DNA from: Alcanivorax sediminis
Lineage (GTDB): Bacteria > Pseudomonadota > Gammaproteobacteria > Pseudomonadales > Alcanivoracaceae
DNA: 64,000 nucleotides
NCBI RefSeq assembly: GCF_009601165.1
Contig: NZ_WIRE01000001.1
Span: 2,542,001 to 2,606,000, forward strand
Direction: 5' to 3'
The notes beneath the pieces are model-generated. The model saw only the letters and a program-made list of their open reading frames with translations, ran no database searches and was not told the origin of the DNA. Shown here one piece after another: positions 37,882 through 46,650 of the stretch. A program made the translations under genes and the position numbers. The number at the start of each line of letters is the position of its first letter. The stretch's first letter is position 1.

Positions 37882-39705
37882 TTGTCTGAGTTCGACCCGA
37901 AACACTTCCTTGATCATTGCGCCCGCAAGCCCGGCGTCTATCGCATGCTGAATGCAGAAGGTGATGTTCTGTATGTGGGCAAGGCGAGAAACCTCCAGGC
38001 GCGGCTGAGCAGTTATTTCCAGAAGAATGTAGCCAGCGTCAAAACCCGAGCGCTGGTAGCGCGTATTGCCGATGTGCAAACCACGGTGACAGGCAGCGAG
38101 GCTGAAGCTCTGCTGCTTGAGCAATCGCTGATCAAGAGCTTGCGCCCGCCTTACAACATTCTTCTTCGTGATGACAAAAGTTATCCGTATATACGCATTA
38201 CCACGTCAGACACGTTCCCACGGATTACCTTCCACCGCGGAACCCGGCGTAAGGGCAGTCATTATTTTGGCCCCTATCCCAGTGGCGGAGCCGTACGTGA
38301 AGCGGTTTCTCTGGTGGAGAAGGTGTTCCAGGTCCGCAATTGCAGCGATAGCTACTTCCGCAACCGTACGCGCCCCTGCCTGCAGCACCAGATTCAACGG
38401 TGCACCGCGCCCTGTGTTGGCCTGACAAGCCCGGAGGAGTATGCCCAGCAAGTGAAATTGGCAATGGACTTTCTTGATGGTCGCAGCCGCGATGTGGTGG
38501 AGCATCTCAGCCTCAAGATGGAGGAGGCGTCCCGGAACCTGGCGTTTGAAGAGGCCGCCGTGCTGCGCGACAAGCTAGCCGCCATACAGGCAGTTCAGCA
38601 GAAGCAGTATGCGGAAACCGGGCAGGGGGACCTTGATGTAGTGGCAGTGGAGGCCCGGCATGGTCTGGCGGTGGTGGATGTCCTGATGATCCGCGGTGGG
38701 CGTATTCTTGGTCACCGGACTTTTCGACCGGATACTCGGGGCGAGGAGGATCTCGCAGAAATCCTCGAGGCCTTTGTTGGTCAGTACTACCTTGGGGACC
38801 GGGAAGACCCGGTCAATCCTCCCGAAATTCTGCTCAGTCATGAGATTGCCGGCGCTGAGCCTCTTGAGCAGGCCCTCGCCACCCATTGGGGCAAGAAAGT
38901 GCGCGTGGCCTGGCGGGTAAGGGGCGACCGGGCTGCCTGGGTGACAATGGCACGCACCAACGCGACCCAATCCCTGGCGACGGAGCTCGCTGCTCGAGAG
39001 CACATGGAAAAGCGCTTCCTTGCGCTGGAAAGCCTGCTGGAAAGTGACCGGCCGCTCCGCTGGATCGAATGTTTTGATATCAGTCATACACAGGGCGAAA
39101 AAGCGGTGGCTTCCTGTGTGGTCTTTGACCAGCAGGGTGCTCGCAAGCCGGATTATCGCTACTTCAATGTCAATCCTGAGCAGGCAGGTGATGACTACGC
39201 ATCCCTCGAAGAAGCCATACGCCGTCGCTACCAGCGTGTGCTGAACGAGGAGGGTCGACTTCCGGATCTGTTGCTTATTGACGGCGGAAAAGGGCAGCTT
39301 CAGCGAGGTTGGGAGGTAATGGGGGAGCTGGGTCTGCAGGGACGCATGCTGGCGATGGGGATCGGCAAGGGACCAAGCAGGAGGCCGGGTTTCGAGGTCC
39401 TGTATCTGCCTGATGGACGGGAATTCACCCCTGGCCCTTCACATTCTGCGCTGCACCTGTTGCAACAGGTGAGGGATGAGGCACATCGTTTTGCGCTCAC
39501 CGGGCATCGAGCTCGACGCGGAAAGGCGCGCAAGACTTCCTCGCTGGATGAGATACCCGGCATTGGGCCAAAGCGTCGCAAGGCGCTGCTCACTCACTTT
39601 GGTGGCCTGAAGCAGCTAAAGAACGCGTCTGTGGCTGAATTGGCAAGGGTGCCAGGGATTAACGCCCAGATGGCACAAACGCTCTACGACTGGTTCCACA
39701 ACTGA
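37882..39705 (+). CDS. uvrC: Excinuclease ABC subunit UvrC
   Basis: UvrC makes both incisions in nucleotide excision repair with UvrAB. The 607-residue protein has an N-terminal GIY-YIG nuclease (KPGVYRMLNAEGDVLYVGKA, about residues 17-36), a Cys-rich stretch, the UVR motif that binds UvrB (about residues 200-235), the RNase-H-like endonuclease domain with DGGKGQL near residue 470, and a C-terminal double helix-hairpin-helix (IPGIGPKRRKALLTHFGG, LARVPGINAQMAQ). It begins with TTG at 37882, with GGAG about 10 nt upstream. Confidence 0.97.
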   Translation: MSEFDPKHFLDHCARKPGVYRMLNAEGDVLYVGKARNLQARLSSYFQKNVASVKTRALVARIADVQTTVTGSEAEALLLEQSLIKSLRPPYNILLRDDKSYPYIRITTSDTFPRITFHRGTRRKGSHYFGPYPSGGAVREAVSLVEKVFQVRNCSDSYFRNRTRPCLQHQIQRCTAPCVGLTSPEEYAQQVKLAMDFLDGRSRDVVEHLSLKMEEASRNLAFEEAAVLRDKLAAIQAVQQKQYAETGQGDLDVVAVEARHGLAVVDVLMIRGGRILGHRTFRPDTRGEEDLAEILEAFVGQYYLGDREDPVNPPEILLSHEIAGAEPLEQALATHWGKKVRVAWRVRGDRAAWVTMARTNATQSLATELAAREHMEKRFLALESLLESDRPLRWIECFDISHTQGEKAVASCVVFDQQGARKPDYRYFNVNPEQAGDDYASLEEAIRRRYQRVLNEEGRLPDLLLIDGGKGQLQRGWEVMGELGLQGRMLAMGIGKGPSRRPGFEVLYLPDGREFTPGPSHSALHLLQQVRDEAHRFALTGHRARRGKARKTSSLDEIPGIGPKRRKALLTHFGGLKQLKNASVAELARVPGINAQMAQTLYDWFHN

Positions 39706-39801
39706 GTTTGCCCATCTGATGGTGCCCTGACAAAAAATCGCCCATGAGTCTGTGGACGGTTTTCGCTATACTGCCACCTTAATCACAGAGCGGTAGGTGT
39801 T

Positions 39802-40407
39802 ATGCAGAAGAATCACCCGGTACTGAATTTGCCCAATATCCTGACTTTGATTCGAGTTGTGGCGATTCCTGTACTGGTTCTTGTCTTTTATCTGCCGTTC
39901 AAATGGAGCGACCTGTGCGCAGCCGGACTTTTTCTGGCGGCGGGCATCACTGACTGGCTGGATGGGTATCTGGCACGCAAGCTCAACCAGACCAGCCCAT
40001 TTGGCGCATTCCTTGATCCTGTGGCCGACAAGCTGATTGTTGCGGTGGCTCTGGTGATGTTGGTGCAAGTGCATGCCAATGCCTGGCTCGCGGTACCTGC
40101 CATGGTGATCGTTTCCCGCGAAATCACGGTTTCTGCGCTGCGAGAGTGGATGGCTGAGCTGGGGCAGCGCGCCAAGGTGGCAGTCAGTCAGCTGGGCAAG
40201 ATCAAAACGGTTACCCAAATGACGGCGATCACCTTGTTGCTGGCACAGAAGCCAGACTTCGACATGGCAGGGGATATGATGATGACCCCGTGGCTGTGGC
40301 TGAGCTACGGGCTCCTGTATTTGGCCACCGCGCTTACATTGTGGTCGATGATGTCCTATCTGCGTGCAGCAGCGCCGCAATTGCTCAAAAGTCAGTCAAA
40401 GTCCTGA
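39802..40407 (+). CDS. pgsA: CDP-diacylglycerol--glycerol-3-phosphate 3-phosphatidyltransferase
   Basis: PgsA makes phosphatidylglycerophosphate, the committed step to phosphatidylglycerol and cardiolipin. The 201-residue membrane protein has four to six hydrophobic segments and the CDP-alcohol phosphotransferase motif DG-x2-AR-x8-G-x3-D-x3-D, read as DGYLAR, then GAFLDPVADK (about residues 54-76). It begins NLPNILTLIRVVAIPVL, typical for the family. The tRNA-Gly-Cys-Leu cluster follows, as in E. coli and Pseudomonas. Confidence 0.96.
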   Translation: MQKNHPVLNLPNILTLIRVVAIPVLVLVFYLPFKWSDLCAAGLFLAAGITDWLDGYLARKLNQTSPFGAFLDPVADKLIVAVALVMLVQVHANAWLAVPAMVIVSREITVSALREWMAELGQRAKVAVSQLGKIKTVTQMTAITLLLAQKPDFDMAGDMMMTPWLWLSYGLLYLATALTLWSMMSYLRAAAPQLLKSQSKS

Positions 40408-40435
40408 AATATCAGAAAAAATAGCGGATTGCGGG

Positions 40436-40463
40436 TTGACACCCTGAGGGTGATGAGTAGAAT
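40436..40463 (+). promoter_or_regulatory. Sigma-70 promoter of the tRNA-Gly cluster
   Basis: TTGACA (40436-40441) and TAGAAT (40458-40463) are 16 nt apart and are followed by a pyrimidine/GC-rich start region. It lies about 48 nt before tRNA-Gly. Confidence 0.8.
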
Positions 40464-40510
40464 CCTTTCCCGCAACGAAGCACAGTTTGAACGTCGCTTC
40501 TGGCAACAAT

Positions 40511-40586
<76 letters not shown>

Positions 40587-40594
40587 GATTCCAG

Positions 40595-40626
40595 AAAAAC
40601 CTCGGCAACTCCGAGGTTTTTTGTTG
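40595..40626 (+). terminator. Hairpin with T run between tRNA-Gly and tRNA-Cys
   Basis: AAAAACCTCGG (40595-40605) pairs with CCGAGGTTTTT (40611-40621), loop CAACT, then more T. It has terminator form although it lies inside the tRNA cluster. Confidence 0.8.
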
Positions 40627-40639
40627 TTAGCAGTTTAAA

Positions 40640-40713
40640 GGCGCGGTGGCAGAGTGGTTATGCAGCGGACTGCAACTCCGTGTACGCCGGTTCGATTCCG
40701 ACCCGCGCCTCCA
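40640..40713 (+). tRNA. tRNA-Cys(GCA)
   Basis: This is a 74-nt tRNA with acceptor GGCGCGG/CCGCGCC, anticodon GCA at 40672-40674 and encoded CCA. It lies 53 nt after tRNA-Gly. Confidence 0.96.
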
Positions 40714-40735
40714 ATTACCAACCCGCACGGTCACC

Positions 40736-40821
40736 GCCCGGGTGGCGAAATTGGTAGACGCAACGGACTTAAAATCCGTTGACCTTTGGTCGTGCGGGTT
40801 CAAGTCCCGCCCCGGGCACCA
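40736..40821 (+). tRNA. tRNA-Leu(UAA)
   Basis: This is an 86-nt class II tRNA with acceptor GCCCGGG/CCCGGGC, anticodon TAA at 40770-40772, a long variable arm and encoded CCA. It lies 22 nt after tRNA-Cys. The 190 nt that follow before the kinase gene hold no gene; they contain about three copies of AGTCTT at 40941-40958. Confidence 0.97.
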
Positions 40822-41010
40822 ATAAATCCTTCCTTCTGTCGACTTTCCTAGTCCAATAGTCAATAAAATCAATAGGATGGTAAATCCTGTTAAGGCTGTT
40901 TATTGCCGTTGTCCCTGCCTTTCTGTTAGCCTCACACTTTAGTCTTAGTCTTAGTCTCGTAATACGGGACATCAGAACAATAAGGCCGTGATGGCACGAG
41001 GGGCAACAGA

Positions 41011-44000
41011 ATGAACTGGTTTCAGAACCTGTCTGTCAGGTTGAAGATTCTGTCTGTGGCAGGACTGGGTATTGCGCTTTTTGTGGTTTACGCGGCCTAC
41101 AGCTGGTACATCGCTGAAACGAACATCCAACACCTTGAACGCATTGAGGATCAGGACTTCCCGGTTCTGGAGCTGGTGAATGCGAACAATGTGGACTTCA
41201 TTGCGATTGGCGAGTCTTTCATTGCGGCCATCACCCAGGCAGACCCCGATTTGCTGCAGGAAGCCCTGGATCGTGCAGACAAGTTCGAGCAACGCCTCGA
41301 AGACATCAGCCGCAAAGATCCCGAGCTTGCGGAGAGCGTAGGGGAGCTGAAAGACAGCTTTGGCGATTACATCAACGCGGCAAATACACTGGCTCGTGGC
41401 CTGATCAATGATTCCAGTGGTAACGACGACCTCTACACTCGCGTCACTCACGTGCGCGAGCTGCAGAGCAACTATGAACAGGCCCAAAAGGCGTTCGAGA
41501 CCCAACGCTATGAGGCCTTCAGGGAGTCGCTTTACAAGAGTCGAGACGACAATGAGGGCACTCAAAAAATCGGCCTTTTCCTCGGGCTGGTTGCCTTCTC
41601 AGCGCTGGCGCTGATCGCCTTGCGGGTTACCCGCGCCATTACCTTGCCCCTCGAGGGTGCTGTAACCGCCGCCGACAACATAGCCGACGGCAAGTGGGAT
41701 ACCACGATCGAGGTCACCGGTCGTGACGAAACCGGCAAACTGCTGCATGCCATCAGAAAAATGCGCGATGCGTTGGTGGCCCGGTACAAGGAAGATCGTC
41801 GCCAGGAAACCATCAAGAATCATCTCGCTGAGCTCAATAACCGGATGCGCGGTGAAATGACCTACGAGCAGCTTGGCAATAACATGCTGAGCTTCCTCGT
41901 GCCGGTACTGGAGGCCCAGGTAGGCGCCTTCTACAGCTACAACCCGGAGACACAGCGCCTGTCGTTGAGCAGCTCTTATGCCATGCAGCGTCGCAAGCAT
42001 CTGGGTAATGACTTCGGTCTTGGTGAGTCGCTGGTAGGTCAGTGTGCCCTGGAGCGCAAGACCATTCTTCTTGAGCAGGTACCTGAAGGGTATATCAGCA
42101 TCAGCTCCGGCACGGGGGCTGGTGAGGCCCGCAACGTGGTGGTCATGCCTGTTATTCATGAAGAAGAGCTGAAAGGGGTGCTGGAGATCGGCGCCTTCCG
42201 TCAGTTCACTGATGATGATCTGGCCTTCCTTGATCAGTCGTCCGAGGTGATCGCTATCTCTGTTAATAGCGCCGTGAGTCGCATGCGTCTCGCGGAAATG
42301 CTTGAGCAGACACGCAACCAGGCGATTGAGCTGGAGAAACAGAAAGAAGAAATGGCTCAGGTTAACGATGACCTGGAAGAGCAGGCCATGGAGCTGTCAG
42401 CCTCCGAATCGCGCCTCCAGCAGCAGCAGGAGGAGCTAAAAGCCATTAATGAAGAGCTGGAGTCCCAGACCCAGGCTCTGCGCGCTTCTGAAGAAAGCCT
42501 TCAGGCACAACAGGAAGAACTGCGCGTCACCAACGAAGAGCTGGAAGCCCAGGCGCGGCTGCTCACCGAGCAGAAGTCTGAAATGGCGCAGAAGAACGAC
42601 GAGCTGGAGCTTCTCCATCACGAGCTGGAAGAAAAACTGCGTGAGCTCGAATTGTCGTCTAAATACAAGTCAGAATTCCTTTCTACCATGAGCCACGAGC
42701 TGCGTACGCCGCTCAATTCCATCCTTATCCTGTCCAACGCTCTGGGACAGAACAAGAAAGGCAACCTGAATGAGAAACAGGTTGAACATGCTCAGGTTAT
42801 CCACTCTGCGGGCTCGGATCTGCTCAGCCTGATTAACGACATTCTCGATATCTCGAAGATCGAAGAAGGCAAGATGGATGTGGTCATTGATGACCTGTCA
42901 CCCACAGAGCTTGGCGAACACTTCCGTCGCCACTTCTCCCATGTGGCCGAGAACCGCGGGCTCGATTTCCACGTTAACGTCGAAGAAGGCGTCCCGGAGC
43001 ATTTCTATACTGATCGACAGCGCCTTGAGCAGATCATCAAGAACCTGCTTTCCAATGCCCTCAAATTCACAGAGCAGGGGTCTGTGACCCTCAGCATAGC
43101 CAGGCCAGACGCCTCGGATCCATTGCCGAAGCAGCTCAATCCGGGCAATGCGGTGAAACTGTCGGTCACTGATACCGGGGCCGGCATCCCGGCCGAGAAG
43201 CAGAAGCTCATTTTTGAAGCCTTCCAGCAGGCAGACGGCACCACCAGCCGCAAATACGGCGGCACGGGTCTGGGCTTGACCATCTCCCGTGAGCTGGCCC
43301 GTCTACTTGGGGGTGAAATTGGCCTGCACAGTGATGGCGAAGGGCAGGGGTCTACCTTTACCTTATACCTCCCGGAGGGGACTGCTGATTCAGTAGAGGT
43401 TCTGGAACAGGCCGGCATGGGGGAAGCGGATATTGGCTTCAATGCAGAGGCGCATACCGCTGCCATGGTGCAGGATAAGCCCGGGGAAGATGACTTCGTT
43501 GTCCGTGAGAAGACCGTTCTGATCGTCGAAGACGATGAGGAGTTTGGCGGCGTCCTGCTGGAACTGGCGGCTGACTACGGTCTGGAGGGGCACATTTGCC
43601 ACGATGGTGAAGCCGGTCTTGAATATGCCAGCCACTACCGCCCCAGTGCGATCATCCTTGATATTGGCTTGCCGGGGATTGATGGCTGGGAAGTCATGGA
43701 AAAGCTCAAGGCAGATCCGCGTACCAAGGATATCCCGGTTCACTTCCTGTCGGGCCGTGACGAACGCAAGAAGGCCCTGGAGCTTGGCGCGATCGACCTC
43801 CTGACCAAGCCAGTCAACCAGGAAGACATCCTGTCTGCCTTCGCCAAGATTGAAGGGGCTATCGAGACCAATGTTCGTCGCCTGCTGGTAGTAGAAGACA
43901 GTGAAATCCAACACGAAAGCATCCGCGAACTGTTTGATCAGAAAGGAGTGGAAATCACCGCGGCCACCAGCGGTCAGGAAGCACTTGAAGCACTCCGCTC

Positions 44001-44685
44001 CACGGTCTTCGACTGCATGATTCTCGATCTGACCTTGCCTGACATGAGCGGCTTCGAACTACTGGAGCTGATCCACAACAGCAAAGACTATGACAGCGTT
44101 CCCGTGGTGATCTACACCGGCAAGGATTTGACCCGTGACGAGGAGGCAAAGCTTCGCAAGTACGCTGACCGAATCATTCTCAAGACGGAAAGATCCCACG
44201 AGCGTTTGCTCAATGAGGCGTCTCTGTTCCTGCATTGGCTGGAGTCGACACTGCCAGGCAGTCGTCAAACCGCTCAGAAGGAAACGTCCATCGAGCATCG
44301 TGATGACATTTTCGAGGGTAAGCAGCTGCTTTTGGTTGACGACGACATGCGTAATATTTATGCGCTGTCCGCTCAGCTGGAAGAGCTGGGTTTTGAAATC
44401 ACCATCGCCAATAATGGCAAGGAAGCACTGACCGCCCTTGATGAAAACCCGAACATGGATATCGTCCTGATGGACATCATGATGCCGGAAATGGATGGCT
44501 ACGAAGCCATGGGCCTTATCCGCGAACAGGGCCGCTTCAAGAAGCTGCCCATGTTGGCACTGACCGCCAAGGCCATGAAGGACGACAGGGCCAAGTGTAT
44601 CGAAGCCGGAGCTAATGATTACTGCTCCAAACCCATTGATATGGCCAAACTGACATCACTGCTGCGCGTCTGGCTGCATAAATAA
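41011..44685 (+). CDS. Hybrid histidine kinase with HAMP, GAF and three receiver domains
   Basis: The 1224-residue inner-membrane kinase has TM1 (about residues 13-33), a periplasmic four-helix sensor, TM2 (about 187-207), HAMP, a GAF domain (about 280-425), and a long coiled coil rich in EELE repeats (about 430-550). A HisKA domain with phosphoacceptor His562 in MSHELRTPLN and a HATPase with GGTGLGL follow. Three receivers then come in series, with Asp884 (ILDIGLPG), Asp1006 (ILDLTLPD) and Asp1155 (LMDIMMPE). No Hpt domain is present. The kinase heads a colinear run of cheR, receivers, cheB and type II secretion genes. The ligand is unknown. Confidence 0.95.
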   Translation: MNWFQNLSVRLKILSVAGLGIALFVVYAAYSWYIAETNIQHLERIEDQDFPVLELVNANNVDFIAIGESFIAAITQADPDLLQEALDRADKFEQRLEDISRKDPELAESVGELKDSFGDYINAANTLARGLINDSSGNDDLYTRVTHVRELQSNYEQAQKAFETQRYEAFRESLYKSRDDNEGTQKIGLFLGLVAFSALALIALRVTRAITLPLEGAVTAADNIADGKWDTTIEVTGRDETGKLLHAIRKMRDALVARYKEDRRQETIKNHLAELNNRMRGEMTYEQLGNNMLSFLVPVLEAQVGAFYSYNPETQRLSLSSSYAMQRRKHLGNDFGLGESLVGQCALERKTILLEQVPEGYISISSGTGAGEARNVVVMPVIHEEELKGVLEIGAFRQFTDDDLAFLDQSSEVIAISVNSAVSRMRLAEMLEQTRNQAIELEKQKEEMAQVNDDLEEQAMELSASESRLQQQQEELKAINEELESQTQALRASEESLQAQQEELRVTNEELEAQARLLTEQKSEMAQKNDELELLHHELEEKLRELELSSKYKSEFLSTMSHELRTPLNSILILSNALGQNKKGNLNEKQVEHAQVIHSAGSDLLSLINDILDISKIEEGKMDVVIDDLSPTELGEHFRRHFSHVAENRGLDFHVNVEEGVPEHFYTDRQRLEQIIKNLLSNALKFTEQGSVTLSIARPDASDPLPKQLNPGNAVKLSVTDTGAGIPAEKQKLIFEAFQQADGTTSRKYGGTGLGLTISRELARLLGGEIGLHSDGEGQGSTFTLYLPEGTADSVEVLEQAGMGEADIGFNAEAHTAAMVQDKPGEDDFVVREKTVLIVEDDEEFGGVLLELAADYGLEGHICHDGEAGLEYASHYRPSAIILDIGLPGIDGWEVMEKLKADPRTKDIPVHFLSGRDERKKALELGAIDLLTKPVNQEDILSAFAKIEGAIETNVRRLLVVEDSEIQHESIRELFDQKGVEITAATSGQEALEALRSTVFDCMILDLTLPDMSGFELLELIHNSKDYDSVPVVIYTGKDLTRDEEAKLRKYADRIILKTERSHERLLNEASLFLHWLESTLPGSRQTAQKETSIEHRDDIFEGKQLLLVDDDMRNIYALSAQLEELGFEITIANNGKEALTALDENPNMDIVLMDIMMPEMDGYEAMGLIREQGRFKKLPMLALTAKAMKDDRAKCIEAGANDYCSKPIDMAKLTSLLRVWLHK

Positions 44686-44701
44686 GAGCCCGGAGAAGCT
44701 A

Positions 44702-45562
44702 ATGGCGGAGTCATTTCCGATAGATGATGATGAAATCGATGTGGAAGACATCGAGATCCGCTTGCTTCTGGAAGCGATCTTCCAGATGTACGGGTATGAC
44801 TTCCGGTCGTACAGCAAGGCATCCATTCGCCGGCGCATCATGCACCGGTTAGGCATGTCGGGTTTCTCCACGATTATGGAGATGACCGACAAGGTGCTTC
44901 GTGATCGCCGTTTTTTCGTGACGTTACTCAATGATCTCACCGTCAACGTCACTGAAATGTACCGTGATCCGGAGTTCTACAGAGCCTTCCGCGATGAAGT
45001 CATACCTGTGCTCAAGACCTATCCATTTATCAAGATCTGGCATGCAGGGTGCTCAACCGGCGAAGAAATCTATTCCATGGCCATTCTTCTTGAAGAGGAA
45101 GGCCTGTACGATCGTGCCATGATTTATGCCACTGACATCGACAAGAATGTCCTGGCCGCCGCCAAGAAGGGCATCTATTCCATTGAGGCGGTGAAACAGT
45201 ACGGTGACAATTATCGCCGTGCCGGGGGGCGTCACTCCCTCTCTGACTATTTCACGGCAAGGTATGACAGCGTGATCATGGATCAGCGGCTGAAGCGCAA
45301 TATCGTTTTTGCGGATCATGACCTGGCCACTGATCAGGTATTTGGCGAGATGCACGTTATTCTTTGCCGGAATGTGCTTATTTATTTCGACAGGGCTCTT
45401 CAGGAGCGTGTTATTCGACTGTTTGTTGATAGCCTGGATATGGGTGGTTACCTGTGTCTTGGCACCAAGGAAAGTTTGAAATTCACAGGTCAGGAAGAGG
45501 CCTTTGACATGATTAACCCGTCGCTGAGAATCTTCCGAAAGCGACAGATTCGTCACTCCTGA
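44702..45562 (+). CDS. cheR: CheR-type protein-glutamate methyltransferase
   Basis: The 286-residue protein has the N-terminal helical CheR_N domain (about residues 12-75) and the SAM-binding methyltransferase core with HAGCSTGEEIYSMAI (about residues 113-127) and ILCRNVLIYFD (about residues 220-230). CheR methylates glutamates of chemoreceptors; none is encoded in the window, and the substrate might be a receptor elsewhere or the kinase's long coiled coil. It follows the kinase after 16 nt. Confidence 0.94.
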   Translation: MAESFPIDDDEIDVEDIEIRLLLEAIFQMYGYDFRSYSKASIRRRIMHRLGMSGFSTIMEMTDKVLRDRRFFVTLLNDLTVNVTEMYRDPEFYRAFRDEVIPVLKTYPFIKIWHAGCSTGEEIYSMAILLEEEGLYDRAMIYATDIDKNVLAAAKKGIYSIEAVKQYGDNYRRAGGRHSLSDYFTARYDSVIMDQRLKRNIVFADHDLATDQVFGEMHVILCRNVLIYFDRALQERVIRLFVDSLDMGGYLCLGTKESLKFTGQEEAFDMINPSLRIFRKRQIRHS

Positions 45563-45582
45563 CGATTGAGTAGAGAATTTTA

Positions 45583-46065
45583 ATGATTGAGCAGAAGCTG
45601 CTGTTAGTCGACGATCAACCTGCGAATCTGGTGTCCCTTGAGGCGGTACTGGAAGGCGAGGGGCGCACGCTGATCAAGGCTCATTCCGGGCAGGAAGCAC
45701 TGAAGGTATTGCTCAAGGAAGATATCGCCCTTGTGCTCTTGGATGTACAGATGCCCGGCATGGACGGCTTTGAAGTAGCGGAGTTGATGCGTCAACGCAA
45801 AGATACCCAGACCATCCCGATTATTTTTGTTACCGCCATCAGTAAGGAAAAAAAGTACGTATTCAAAGGTTATCAGGCAGGGGCTGTTGACTATCTGTTC
45901 AAACCTCTGGATCCACTGATCCTGAAAAGCAAAGTAGATTTCTTCCTCGGGCTAGACCGCCAACGCCGCGAATTGCAGGAAAAGCTCAGAGAGGCACAGG
46001 CACATCGCGCCGCCTATGAAGCCGGAAAGGCAAGCCGTGACGGAGGTGATGGCAAAGACAAGTGA
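45583..46065 (+). CDS. Single-domain response regulator
   Basis: The 160-residue protein is a receiver domain (phosphoacceptor Asp in LVLLDVQMPGMDGFE, about residue 54; conserved Lys in DYLFKPLD, about residue 106) plus a Lys/Arg/Ala-rich C-terminal helix without a known output domain. It lies between cheR and a CheB that lacks its own receiver, so it may be the split-off receiver of CheB. Its receiver is strikingly similar to that of the PilZ protein downstream. Confidence 0.93.
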   Translation: MIEQKLLLVDDQPANLVSLEAVLEGEGRTLIKAHSGQEALKVLLKEDIALVLLDVQMPGMDGFEVAELMRQRKDTQTIPIIFVTAISKEKKYVFKGYQAGAVDYLFKPLDPLILKSKVDFFLGLDRQRRELQEKLREAQAHRAAYEAGKASRDGGDGKDK

Positions 46066-46073
46066 GGGAATGC

Positions 46074-46646
46074 ATGGGGCCAGTGAAGGCTGTTGTTATG
46101 GGCGCATCCTGGGGCGGGCTGAACGCCTACACCCAGATTCTTGCTGCCTTGCCGGCTAATTTCCCGGCGGCAATTCTACTGGTTCAACACCAGCATCCCA
46201 GCTCGGAGAATCGTCTTCCCTGGTTGTTGGGACGTTATTGCAGCCTTCCGGTCATTGCACCGGAAGACAAAGAGCCCATACTTCCCGGCCACGTCTATGT
46301 GGCTCCACCCGGTTATCACATGTTGGTTGATCAGGGTGAAAGAGTAGCTTTTTCCGTTGCACGCCCTGTACATTATTCACGGCCTTCCGTGGATGAGTTG
46401 TTTTTTTCAGCAGGCGTGGTTTACGGCGACCGTTTGGCCGCGGTGATTCTTACCGGGGCCAATGACGATGGCGCAGCAGGCATAGAATATATTCACCGGC
46501 GAGGAGGCTTCACAATTGCGCAGTCTCCAGTAAGTTCGGAAGCACCAGCAATGCCCGAGGCGGCAATAAGAACAGGTGCAGTTTCCGAGGTGCTTGATCT
46601 GGAACAGATCGGCCCTTATTTGGCGGAAAGGTTGCAGGGTAGTTAA
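46074..46646 (+). CDS. cheB: CheB-type methylesterase without receiver domain
   Basis: The 190-residue protein is a bare CheB catalytic domain: catalytic Ser in GASWGGL (about residues 10-16), His in LVQHQHPS (about residue 38) and Asp in LTGANDDGAAG (about residue 131). Canonical CheB has an N-terminal receiver, absent here. ATG 46074 is chosen because GAGGGA lies 5 nt before it; GTG 46062, overlapping the upstream stop, is an alternative. It would remove methyl groups added by the neighbouring CheR. Confidence 0.92.
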   Translation: MGPVKAVVMGASWGGLNAYTQILAALPANFPAAILLVQHQHPSSENRLPWLLGRYCSLPVIAPEDKEPILPGHVYVAPPGYHMLVDQGERVAFSVARPVHYSRPSVDELFFSAGVVYGDRLAAVILTGANDDGAAGIEYIHRRGGFTIAQSPVSSEAPAMPEAAIRTGAVSEVLDLEQIGPYLAERLQGS

Positions 46647-46650
46647 TGCA

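Noticed and set aside
40941..40958. Tandem hexamer AGTCTT upstream of the kinase gene as a phase-variable repeat
   Set aside because: Fewer than three imperfect units; too short to be a convincing slippage tract and too far from the start codon.
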